NCBI RefSeq assembly: GCF_020532555.1
Contig: NZ_JAJBBR010000002.1
Coordinates: 62,001 to 126,000 of the forward strand
Length of the DNA: 64,000 nt
Direction of reading: 5' to 3'
Origin: Microvirga lenta
GTDB taxonomy: Bacteria > Pseudomonadota > Alphaproteobacteria > Rhizobiales > Beijerinckiaceae
The notes beneath the pieces are model-generated. The model was given only the letters and a program-made list of their open reading frames with translations. It searched no databases and was not told where the DNA came from. The position numbers and the translations under genes are program-made. Below are positions 37,101-45,500 of the stretch, piece by piece (positions within the stretch are counted from its first letter, which is position 1; every line of letters starts with the position of its first letter).

Positions 37101-38391
37101 ACAAGGTCGCGTCGATCTCAGCATCGCCAACAGCTTCCTGTCGGCAACAGGCCGCCAGGTCACAGGCAATGCCGCACTCGATCTCCGGATCGGCGGCACG
37201 CTCAGCGAGCCCGCGGTCAACGGCACACTGACCCTGTCGGGCGGGAGCTTCCGGGATCTCCTCCAGGGAATACGCCTGGACAACATCCAGGGCCGCTTCG
37301 TCGCCCGCGGCACCGACATCTCCATCGAACGGTTCTCGGCCACGACGCGCAACGGCGGCACCCTGTCCGCCAGCGGGCGCGTCGCCCTCGATCCCGAAGC
37401 TGGATTTCCAGGAGATATCCGCGTCACTGGTCGGAGGGCGGAGCTGGTCTCGAACGAGATCGTCACGACCACGGCCAATCTCGATCTCACCCTATCGGGT
37501 CCCCTGGCCCAGAACCCCAGAATCAGCGGTCAAGTGCTGATCCTGTCGATGGACGTGACCGTTCCCGAACGGCTCCCCGCCACAATCCGGCCGATCGAGG
37601 GGACGCGGCACGTCAACCCTCCGCCGATCGTCGCGGCACGTCTTGCGCAGAAAGCGAGAGTCGAAGCCGGAACACGACAATCGTCCGTTTTCAATGCCAT
37701 TCTTGATCTGACGGTGGTTGCACCGAGCCGCATCTTCGTGCGTGGGCGCGGCATCGACGCGGAGCTCGGCGGCGACCTCCAACTGACCGGAACCCTGGAC
37801 AATCCCGTCGCCATTGGCGCGTTCAACCTGCGCCGCGGCCGGCTGTCGGTCGTCGGCACCCGCCTCGACTTCACACGCGGCCGCCTCACGTTCACGGGAG
37901 ACCTGACTCCGGAGCTCGATTTCCTGGCAGAAACCCGCGCCGGCGACGTGACCGCCCGGATCGGTGTGACTGGTTCTGCCAGGGAGCCGCAATTCACCTT
38001 CACGTCCGATCCCGACCTTCCCCAGGACGAGGTTCTCTCCAGGCTCCTCTTCGCCAAGGCCTCGGGCGGCTTGTCCGCCACTCAGGCACTGCAGCTGGCG
38101 CAAGTAGCGGCACAGTTTTCCGGCAGCGGTGGGGATGGGGTTTTTGAGAGCCTGCGCCGCTCCCTCGGCGTAGAAGGGCTCGACATTTCTCTCGGAGCAG
38201 AGGGCGGCCCGACGATCGGCATATCCAGGGCGATCAGCGATCGCATTAGTGTCGGTGTGAAGGCCGGCGCCTCAACGGAGCAAAGCGGTATCTCGGTCGA
38301 TATCGACGTGACCCGCCGCATTCGTGTGCAGGGAGAAGTCGGAGCAAGCGGCAACACGGCGGTCGGCGTCGGTGCAGAGTGGGAATACTGA
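34102..38391 (+). CDS. tamB: Translocation and assembly module inner-membrane protein TamB
   Basis: AsmA-like giant protein of 1,429 residues, anchored by one N-terminal helix (FMIPLILLLAGAILFTLTLG) and spanning the periplasm as a beta-taco. The body consists of degenerate beta repeats (LDLRLAAQSVPLSAVDIFVP type). The C-terminal TamB/DUF490 domain is present, with FNLRRGRLSVVGTRLDFTRG, DPDLPQDEVLSRLLFAKASG and the final VGVGAEWEY. Forms a complex with TamA for outer-membrane protein or lipid transport. The ATG shares its A with the tamA stop. Confidence 0.92.
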   Translation: MTSMRRFMIPLILLLAGAILFTLTLGTRSDEADRGFLAGLISRALSTPSTQVSIGAVEGALSSDATIRDITISDREGVWFRLDRARIVWRRLALLSRRLEIDTLDIGQVQILRRPIPADETVAGADEPLLPELPVKVQIEDFSLQELTLGQPILGVAARLTASGEASLGNPAEGLNLRFDARRLDAPGTFVARLTYASERLDLNFSLNEPEGGILARAANIPGLPPVQLDLTGQGPLDDFAAQLTFNAGDTIGAVGSANLRRQGDVRRLGLDLNARIEGLLPDVIAPVFAGNTELDANATFADNGAVNISQLSIVSRTARLDATGSLSADQNVDLRLSARAVPTDQGRTVAGGAEIRTLVFDGTVSGPLTSPRIAGDLQAEDVQVPAGRMEELTASFSATPNGLLSEPSTRIALVADARARGVALADPSLARAVGNELTLTFRGSAAPDGATDIETARLSTPSMEASYSGRLGTQDAVGRLTVQAPDLSRFGELASLRLRGELDLSAQVEGLLSDGPTLATIDGNASRFATGIDAIDRLAGGRLALSGGVRLLPNGGVTFQNLRLVGAHASARLDGEATPNALALDADINLPDLRRADPRLTGRGEIVAKLSGTLDRPNATLRANLSDATALGRPISNLTLDATANDLLGLLDARVNLSGEVDRKPANGTVHVAKRNEGGWLLDELNLNVGSVAVSGNAALDATNLATGRLRIDARDLNDLSPLVLTPLTGDLNADVTLEVVDGRQNAQLEAQGARLRLADISIERLNARASIADLYTRPVVDAAIAIDRAVVAGETFSRIRLDAAGTPAASEITLTAEARGFSLDARGRLVPETPIRFDLTAFTARRDRRQIALAQPTTITFADDGVAVRELVLGVDRGRISVDGRAGSTLDLRLAAQSVPLSAVDIFVPGTGLSGTLDGTAQIGGTASAPTGEWRLRLTRLVAAQARDLGAPPLDISAQGRLTGGATTVEGTINAGRAGTLRVTGTVPLGTGVLDLSAQGRVDLSIANSFLSATGRQVTGNAALDLRIGGTLSEPAVNGTLTLSGGSFRDLLQGIRLDNIQGRFVARGTDISIERFSATTRNGGTLSASGRVALDPEAGFPGDIRVTGRRAELVSNEIVTTTANLDLTLSGPLAQNPRISGQVLILSMDVTVPERLPATIRPIEGTRHVNPPPIVAARLAQKARVEAGTRQSSVFNAILDLTVVAPSRIFVRGRGIDAELGGDLQLTGTLDNPVAIGAFNLRRGRLSVVGTRLDFTRGRLTFTGDLTPELDFLAETRAGDVTARIGVTGSAREPQFTFTSDPDLPQDEVLSRLLFAKASGGLSATQALQLAQVAAQFSGSGGDGVFESLRRSLGVEGLDISLGAEGGPTIGISRAISDRISVGVKAGASTEQSGISVDIDVTRRIRVQGEVGASGNTAVGVGAEWEY

Positions 38392-38439
38392 TGCAAGCTT
38401 AGCCGCAAGGTCCGCCGAGATACTAATTGGATCAATGTC

Positions 38440-38465
38440 GGAACCAACCGGACGAGCTTGGCGTT
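38440..38465 (+). promoter_or_regulatory. EcfG-dependent promoter of the NepR-EcfG gene
   Basis: GGAAC (38440-38444), 17 bases, CGTT (38462-38465): an exact match to the alphaproteobacterial EcfG consensus. The start of transcription would fall near 38472, about 33 bases before the ATG at 38505. It implies positive autoregulation. Confidence 0.75.
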
Positions 38466-38504
38466 GAAAGATATTGCCCACAACATTGTCAATCTGCAGG
38501 TGCC

Positions 38505-39236
38505 ATGTCCAATCACGCCGCGTCGATGTCATTTTCTGCGACCGAGCCCCATCAGCCGAAACTCGGTCCAGATATCCGGGTCCATCTCGGACGACATCTG
38601 AAAGCTCTTTATGATGAAGCCGGTACGGAGCATCTACCGGACCGGCTCAAGGAACTCGTCAAGCAGTTGGAGAAAGCTCTTGCCGACCAAGGCGAGACGG
38701 TCGAGCCTGCTTTTCGGGACGGCATTCTGAACGCCTTGCCCAACCTGCGCGCCTTCGCGCTCTCATTGACCGGCAATCCGCACCGGGCGGACGATCTGGT
38801 CCAGGACACGGTTCTGAGAGCTTGGAGCAAGCGCGGCAGCTTCCAGCCTGGGACGAACCTCAACGCCTGGCTGTTCACGATCCTCCGCAATTCCTTCTTC
38901 TCCGAGCACCGCAAACGGTCACGCGAGGTGGAGGACAGCGACGGAGCTTATGCGGCTCAGCTTAAAACCGTGCCGGATCAGATGGACAATCTGCACGTCC
39001 AGGATCTCCGCAGCGCCCTTGAGCGGCTCGTTCCTGAACAGCGCGAAGCGCTGCTCCTGGTCGGCGCGGAAGGTCTTTCCTACGAGGAGACTGCCGCGAT
39101 CTGCGGAACGGCCGTCGGAACGATCAAGAGCCGCGTCAACCGGGCTCGCACGCGTCTGGCCGAGCTTCTGGGATACAGCCCCGGCGATCTGGCTTCCGAC
39201 AATGTCATCCGCTCGGCCATGAGCGGAGGCGAGTGA
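38505..39236 (+). CDS. ecfG: NepR-EcfG fusion: anti-sigma module joined to general-stress ECF sigma factor
   Basis: A single continuous frame of 243 residues. Residues 18-57 match NepR anti-sigma factors (GPDIRVHLGRHLKALYDEAG, then LPDRLKELVKQLE). After about 12 linker residues comes a complete EcfG sigma factor: sigma-2 from 70 (LPNLRAFALSLTGNPHRADD, LVQDTVLRAW, GTNLNAWLFTILRN), the REVEDSDGAYAAQL linker, and sigma-4 from 165 (LVPEQREALLLVGAEGLSYE, GTAVGTIKSRVNRARTRLAE). In related bacteria nepR and ecfG are separate neighbouring genes. I translated the junction base by base and found no stop, and no ATG or GTG for a separate sigma start; TTG codons exist at 38667 and 38736. AGGTG precedes the ATG. 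Confidence 0.85.
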   Translation: MSNHAASMSFSATEPHQPKLGPDIRVHLGRHLKALYDEAGTEHLPDRLKELVKQLEKALADQGETVEPAFRDGILNALPNLRAFALSLTGNPHRADDLVQDTVLRAWSKRGSFQPGTNLNAWLFTILRNSFFSEHRKRSREVEDSDGAYAAQLKTVPDQMDNLHVQDLRSALERLVPEQREALLLVGAEGLSYEETAAICGTAVGTIKSRVNRARTRLAELLGYSPGDLASDNVIRSAMSGGE

Positions 39237-39280
39237 CCGGGGGCTACCAGGGAGTCGTCGAACCGGCTGCACGAATATGG

Positions 39281-39305
39281 AAACGGGGCGCTGGGCGCCC
39301 CGTTT
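39281..39305. terminator. Bidirectional rho-independent terminator
   Basis: AAACGGGGCGC (39281-39291) pairs perfectly with GCGCCCCGTTT (39295-39305) around a 3-base loop, then a T run on the plus strand and an A run on the minus. It separates the convergent sigma factor and HlyD genes. Confidence 0.9.
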
Positions 39306-39316
39306 TGTTGCGATGA

Positions 39317-40627
39317 TCATTCTTCGCGGAACGCCTTGACCAGATTGTCGCTGATCGGTTTCGTGAGATAGGAGAACACCGTTCTGTAACCGGTTTGGAT
39401 AAAGCCCTCCACCGGCATGCCCGGCATGAGCTTCGCATTGCCGAGTCTTTCGCGCTCGCCCTCTGCGAACGCCACCCGCACCGGATAGTACTGAGCACCC
39501 GAGCGCTGATCCACGACGAGGTCGGCGGCGATCAGGCTTACTTTGCCCTTGAGCTCCGGGGTCGTGCGCTGGTTGAAGGCGGAAAGACGCAGAACGGTTT
39601 CCAATCCCGGCTGAAGCTGATCGATGTCCTGCGGCGAAACCTTCACCTCGATCGAGAGCTCGTCCGTCTCCGGGACGATCAGCATCAAGGGATCGCCCGC
39701 ATTGATCACGCCTCCGACGGTATGAACCATGGACTGGTGCACGATGCCGTCCTGTGGAGCGCGAATATCGATCCGTTTGAGCTGGTCCTCGGCTGCGACC
39801 TTGCGCTCTACAAGCTCCGCGATCTTCGCCTGAACCTCGCGCAGCTCCTTGGAAACCTCGCTTCTGAGATCCTGGTCGATCTGGATGATCTGGAGCGCCG
39901 TTTCGCTGATGCGGCCTTTGGCCTGGGCGACGTTGGAGATGAGCTGCCCGCGCTCGCCCCTCAGGCGCGTCTCCTCGCGCTTGAGCGCCGTCACGCGCGT
40001 GATCGGCACGAGGTTCTTGCGCCACAGCTGCTCGACGCCGGCCAACTCGTCCTGAATCAGCTTGATCTCGTCGGCCTTCGCGGCTGCCTGGAGGTTCAGG
40101 CCGTCGATCTGCTCCTGAAGCTGGGAGACCCGCTCCTTCAGCTGGGCCTTTTGACCGGATCTCGCATCGCGCCGGGATTCGAAGAGGCGCTGCTCACCCC
40201 TCAGCAGGCTGACGAGCTCCGGTTCATCCAGGCGGTTTTTCAGAGAAGCCTGAAAGACCACGTCCTTCAGCCCATCGCGCTCGGCTTCGAGGCGCGCCTG
40301 TCTCGCAGCAAGCTCGTCCAGGCTCTTGGCAACCATGGACAGGTTGGCGCGGGCAACTGTCTCATCGAGACGAATGACGACATCGCCGGCCCGCACACGG
40401 TCGCCGTCGCGAGCGTGGATCTCACCGACCACGCCTCCGGTGGGGTGCTGGACCTTCTTGACGTGGCTGTCCACCACGACTGAGCCCGGCGCCACGACAG
40501 CCCCTGAAAGCTCCGTTACGGCTGCCCAGCCTCCGAGACCACCCACCAGGAAAGCGGCGGACGATACTGCCACCAGCGTATGCCGACGGATGGAGCTGCG
40601 GGCCTTTGATTTTGTGACCGGGTTCAT
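39317..40627 (-). CDS. Type I secretion membrane-fusion protein (HlyD/PrtE family)
   Basis: Periplasmic adaptor of 436 residues linking the ABC permease to TolC. It has one N-terminal helix (TLVAVSSAAFLVGGLGGWAA), a biotinyl-lipoyl-like half motif (VVDSHVKKVQHPTGGVVGEI), a long coiled coil (about 95-270), then the second half (IDIRAPQDGIVHQSMVHTVG) and a beta barrel. The family motif GMPVEGFIQTGYRT is near the C-terminus. It starts four bases inside the ABC gene's end (ATGA), the third gene after peroxidase and permease. No TolC gene is in the window. Confidence 0.9.
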   Translation of the reverse strand: MNPVTKSKARSSIRRHTLVAVSSAAFLVGGLGGWAAVTELSGAVVAPGSVVVDSHVKKVQHPTGGVVGEIHARDGDRVRAGDVVIRLDETVARANLSMVAKSLDELAARQARLEAERDGLKDVVFQASLKNRLDEPELVSLLRGEQRLFESRRDARSGQKAQLKERVSQLQEQIDGLNLQAAAKADEIKLIQDELAGVEQLWRKNLVPITRVTALKREETRLRGERGQLISNVAQAKGRISETALQIIQIDQDLRSEVSKELREVQAKIAELVERKVAAEDQLKRIDIRAPQDGIVHQSMVHTVGGVINAGDPLMLIVPETDELSIEVKVSPQDIDQLQPGLETVLRLSAFNQRTTPELKGKVSLIAADLVVDQRSGAQYYPVRVAFAEGERERLGNAKLMPGMPVEGFIQTGYRTVFSYLTKPISDNLVKAFREE

Positions 40628-42384
40628 GACGCGACTCCCATACCTTCAACGACTTTCAACGGGGAGGCAGAGGGCATCCTCGGCTCCGAGGCCTGCGGCG
40701 CCGGCACCGGACGCAGCACCTTGCTCAGAACCTCATCCTTCGGCCCAAAGCTTTGGACGCGCCCCTCTCCCATAACGAGCACCAAATCGACGCCCGCCAG
40801 GGCACTTGGACGGTGGGCGATCACCACCACGACTCCACCACGTGCCCGCACATTCAGGATCGCCGCCGTAAGAGCCTGCTCACCTTCGGCATCCAGGTTG
40901 GAGTTCGGCTCGTCGAGCACCACGAGGAAGGGATTTCCATAAAGTGCCCGAGCCAAGGCGATGCGCTGACGCTGACCGCCGGACAAGGCCGCTCCGGCAT
41001 CGCCCACCTGCGTCTCGTACCCGTCCGGCAAATGAAGGATCATCTCGTGCACGTTGGCAGCCCTGGCCGCGGCGATGACGGCCTTGGGATCGGGATCGGG
41101 ATGGAAGCGGGAGATGTTCTGCGCAACCGTTCCGGCGAAGAGCTCCACATCCTGCGGCAGGTAGCCGATGTGATGTCCCAGATCCTCGGGCAGCCACTGC
41201 TCCAGTGCCGCGCTGTCGAGACGGACTTTGCCCCGCCATGTGGGCCAGACGCCGACCAGCATGCGAGCCAACGAGGACTTGCCGGAGGCGCTGGGGCCGA
41301 TGATGCCGAGGCCGGATCCTGCCTGGAGTTGGAAGGAAACATCCTGGATGGCAAATCGCTGGCTGCCAGGCGCACCCGTTCCGGCATTCTCGATCGACAG
41401 AACCATGCGGGGAGCGGGCAGCTTCAACGGCTCCCCTTTCTGGCCCGCCTCGTTCAGCAGCTCCCGAAGACGACGCCAGCCCTGACGTGCGCTCACGAAG
41501 CCTTTCCAGTTGGCGATCGCCAACTCGACCGGCGCAAGGGCGCGGGAGGTCAGGATCGAGCTCGCGATCATGATACCGCCTGTCGCCTGCCCATCGATGA
41601 CCAGATAGGCGCCGACGGCAAGAACAGCGGATTGCAGGAGCATGCGCAGCACCTTCGACATGGCTCCGAAGCCGCCGGACACGTCAGACGTTTTCTGCTG
41701 GAACGCGAGGTAACGAGCATTGGCATCGCCCCACCGCACTCCGATGCGCCGCGCCATTCCCATGGCCTGGACGACCTCCGCATTGCGGCGTGCGCCCTCG
41801 GAAATGCCGTTGCGAAGAAGCGCCGCGCCAACCGCCTCCTTGGAAGCATCCCGCGTCAGAACTTCGGTCAGAAGCGTAATGGTGACGAGGAGTACCGCAC
41901 CGCCTAGAGCGACAAGCCCGATCCACGGATGGAAGCCGAAGCAGACCAGGAGGTAAAGCGGCATCCAGGGCAGGTCGAAGAGCGCGGAGGGTCCACCACC
42001 GGCGAGAAAGGCCCTGATCTGATCGAGGTCCCGCAGCGGCTGCTGACCGTCGCCTTCACTACGGGCCTTGAGAGGAGCATGTAGCTGGCTCTGGAATACC
42101 TGCTGGCTCAGATCCTCGTCCACGGCCGCGCCGACGCGGGCGAGAATGCGTCCTCGGATCATGTCGAACATTCCCTGAAACAGGTAGAGCACGACGATGA
42201 TGATGGAGAGACCGACCAGCGTCGGGATGCTCCGGCTTGGAAGAACCCGGTCATAGACCTCCATCATGAAGACGGAGCCGGACAGATAAAGCAGGTTGAT
42301 GAGACCACTCAGCAGCGCGACCCCCAGGAAGGCTCCGCGCGAGGTCGCCAGGATGCTGAGACGTTTCTTGAGGGGGCTGGTCAT
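40624..42384 (-). CDS. Type I secretion permease/ATPase (PrtD family)
   Basis: Fused permease-ATPase of 586 residues energising type I secretion. Six hydrophobic segments (ALLSGLINLLYLSGSVFMME at the first) precede the ATPase: Walker A GPSASGKSS near 358, signature LSGGQRQR near 464 and Walker B LVVLDEPNSNLD near 486. There is no C39 or C39-like N-terminal domain, as usual for PrtD/RsaD-type exporters of RTX proteins. The ATG at 42384 follows GAGGAA. Downstream of the peroxidase gene, which is the obvious substrate. Confidence 0.9.
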   Translation of the reverse strand: MTSPLKKRLSILATSRGAFLGVALLSGLINLLYLSGSVFMMEVYDRVLPSRSIPTLVGLSIIIVVLYLFQGMFDMIRGRILARVGAAVDEDLSQQVFQSQLHAPLKARSEGDGQQPLRDLDQIRAFLAGGGPSALFDLPWMPLYLLVCFGFHPWIGLVALGGAVLLVTITLLTEVLTRDASKEAVGAALLRNGISEGARRNAEVVQAMGMARRIGVRWGDANARYLAFQQKTSDVSGGFGAMSKVLRMLLQSAVLAVGAYLVIDGQATGGIMIASSILTSRALAPVELAIANWKGFVSARQGWRRLRELLNEAGQKGEPLKLPAPRMVLSIENAGTGAPGSQRFAIQDVSFQLQAGSGLGIIGPSASGKSSLARMLVGVWPTWRGKVRLDSAALEQWLPEDLGHHIGYLPQDVELFAGTVAQNISRFHPDPDPKAVIAAARAANVHEMILHLPDGYETQVGDAGAALSGGQRQRIALARALYGNPFLVVLDEPNSNLDAEGEQALTAAILNVRARGGVVVVIAHRPSALAGVDLVLVMGEGRVQSFGPKDEVLSKVLRPVPAPQASEPRMPSASPLKVVEGMGVAS

Positions 42385-42468
42385 CGAGATTCCTCGAATG
42401 AGATGCTTCGGGTTTGGCATTCCGGCTGCCCCTCGAGAGGGCGCCGGCTACATGTGCTTTGAGAGAAA

Positions 42469-42506
42469 CCCGCCGGGAGCGATGGGGGGCTGTTGCTCCC
42501 GGCGGG
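42469..42506 (-). terminator. Hairpin after the peroxidase gene
   Basis: CCCGCCGGGAGC (42469-42480) and GCTCCCGGCGGG (42495-42506) form a perfect 12-bp stem with a 14-base loop; on the minus strand TTTCTCTC follows. It could end the peroxidase transcript or act as a partial attenuator that sets exporter level below peroxidase level. Confidence 0.65.
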
Positions 42507-42532
42507 CCTGCGCCGATCTCAGCCAGGACCCA

Positions 42533-45500
42533 TCAGAAGATGAAGTCGCTGTTGTCGAGGTCGGATGCGTTGACGCCCTTGAGGATGAGGATGTCGGAGC
42601 CGCGCCAGATCATGACGTCGCTACCCATCTGCCACACGTTCAGATCCGACATGCTCTCAACACCGGAGAGGCGGCTCACGTCGAGCCTGTCATCGCCGTC
42701 GCGGAAGTCAGTGACGGTGTCCCGCCCGCCGTTCCGCTCGAAGATGAACACATCCTGCCCCGAGTTGCCGGTGAGCCTATCGTCGCCACCTCCGCCCTTG
42801 AGCATGTCGTCGCCGGCGCCGCCCAGGAGCTTGTCGTTGCCTCTTTGCCCGAAGAGCTTGTCGTCACCGCTCATGCCCTTGAGCGTGTCATGGCCGGATC
42901 CGCCCTTGAGAGAATTGTCTCCTGAGTTGCCGGTCAGACTGTTGTTGAGGCCGTTTCCGGTGCCGCTGATGTTCGCTGCGCCGGTGAGGGTCAGCTTCTC
43001 CACGTGAGCGGAGAGGGAGTAGGACACGGAAGCTTTGACCGTATCGATACCCTGCCCACGGCTCTCGTAGGCCCGATCCTGGCGATGATCGACCTCGTAG
43101 GTGTCGTTGCCGCGGCCGCCCCACATCCGGTCAACGCCTTCGTCACCATAGAGGCGATCGTTGCCATTGTTTCCATAGAGGCGGTCATTGCCATTGTGAC
43201 CATAGAGACGATCGTTTCCACTGTTGCCGTAGAGCTGATCGTTGCCATCGTCGCCATGGAGCCGGTCGTGCCCGCGGCCACCCCTGACAACCATATCGAC
43301 GGGTGCCGGAGGATTGGCAGGAAGCGGCTGCTCTACCGGCGGCTGTTCGACAGGAGGCTGCTCAACAGGGGGCTGCTCAGCAGGAGGCGTAATCGGATCA
43401 GATGTCGCCTTCTCGACCTTGATCAACACCTTGCCTTCGTCGTAGCTGCCTTGGCCGTCCATCATCAGGTAGGTAAAGGAAGCATAGCCGGTGAAGCCCG
43501 CCTTAGGCGTGAAGGTGATCGTGCCGTCCTCGTTGAGGACCACCTCACCGTGTTCGTCCTCATCGACCGACCGCAGGACCAGTTGGGCGCCTTCGGGAGC
43601 CACGTCATTGCCGAGAAGAGCCGCAGCCGTGAGGGTGAGAACCTCACCTTTCTTGATCGTGAAGCTGTCATCCTTGGCAATCAGCTCCCCGGTTTCGTCC
43701 GGGTTCTGCACAGGTGGCTCGGCCGTGCATTCCCGGATGATCGGAGTGCCGGACCCCATATAGGTGATCCGATGATTGGCGCTGGCGAGCGTAACCGTGC
43801 CGTCATCGTTCCCAGTGCTGGTAAAATCCTCCGGCTTCATGCCCGGAGGCAACTCGATCACGTCCTGAGCGCGGAGGGTGCCGACAATGGTGTCGTTGCC
43901 GCCGTTGGAGCGGAACACGATCCTGTGGGCCGAAGTCAGGCCCGAGATATCGACCGTGTCGTCGCCTTCGTCACCGTCGATCGTGATGGTGTTGAAGTTC
44001 AGGCTCGTCTGGGTGAAATCGCCGATGATTTGAACCGTATCACCGCCACCGGCGCCTCCACCGGCCGGGCCACCGGGGACTGCGACACTTCGGGTCCCGA
44101 TCATGATTTCCTCGATGTTATCGAGTTCCGCTACGATCGAAGCATTGTTCGTCCCGTTGCGGGTGATCACGATCTCGGTGTTCTCCGCAAGGCCGGTCAT
44201 GCCGGCAGCAACCGCCGCCGCTCGGGTGTAGACACGGAAGGTCTCGGCACCGGCGCGACCGTCGATGTCGAAAGTATCCTCTCCGGCTCCGCCATCGATG
44301 ATGTCTCTACCGTCGGTGGCACCGAATGCGTTGGCATCCCAGTTGATCGTATCGTTGCCGTTGCCGGCGAGGATTACGTCGTTCCCGAGACCGGCATCGA
44401 TGTTGTCGTTGCCGTCGAAGCCCAGCACCAGATCTGCTCCGGCGGAACCGATCAGCTGGTTGTTGTTGCCGTTGGTGCCCTGGATCAGAGAGAGCTCTTG
44501 AGCTCCGAATCGGAGGTCTTCGATCCCGCTCAGCGTATCCGTCCCGTCCGTTCCGACATTATCGGTAACGACCAGGTTCGTGCCGTTGAGCGCGAAGCTG
44601 TAGTTGCCGACCGGACCCGAGAAGACAGCTGCGTCAGTGCCGCCCCCGCCGACGAGGACATCGTTGCCGGTGCCGCCATTCAGGACGTCGTTGCCGCCGG
44701 CGCCATCGAGAAGGTCGTCGCCGCCGTTACCGTTCAGGACGTCGTTTCCTCCGAAGAAGAAGAAGGGGCCGACGCCTTCGCCGATATCGTCGCCTGCCGT
44801 GCCATTGAGCGTGTTATTGGAGGCGAAATTGCCGTCCCAGTTCACACCCACCGGCCGCGTGGCCGCCGAGGTGACTGATTCCGGGTTTCCACGGCCGTCG
44901 GTGAAGCTCACCACCACCCTGAGCTGGAGCCCGGCCTGGGCGCCGAAGGCGGTCCCGGGAAGGTCCTGTGGCGTGAAGGTCGCTCCAGTGGCGCCAGCAA
45001 TGTCGGTCCAGGCCGTTCCATTGGCAGAAGACTGCCACTGGTAGGAGAAGGCGCCCAGGCCGTTGAGATCCTGGATGCCGCTCGTGTTGACGGTCAGGAC
45101 TTGGCCTTCCGTGGGAGACGTGTCGCTGATCACCGGCACGCCAGTGGCCGGACGGTTGAAGAGCTCGTCGATGTTGTACTCGACCGTGCCGCCGTTGCCG
45201 TCCGAGAAACGCAACTTCTCGATGTTCCGCAGCTTATCGACGCCGTCCGACACAAGGTTGGAGCCAGCAGGCACATCGCCCTGATCGAAGCCGGTGTGAG
45301 AGACAATCACGGAACCATCCGCGTTGCGGGCGAAGGAGTAATTGTCCACCACGTCCCAGTAGACCGCCACGTCCGTGTCACCGACACCGTCATCCTTGAC
45401 GATCTCGCGGACAATCGAGAGCTGTCCCGGGTTCAGCGTCCGGTCGAGCATCAGGGCGTCGAGCGTCTTGCCGCCGAACTGCGCAACCGCGCCTTCGACG

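Noticed and set aside
39317..42384. Idea that these exporter genes serve the CvaB-type exporter fragment at the left end
   Set aside because: The left-end gene is a different exporter class and is 38 kb away; the peroxidase directly upstream is the natural substrate.
43147..43281. Regularly spaced repeats considered as a CRISPR array
   Set aside because: Units are contiguous without spacers and encode RTX nonapeptides in frame.
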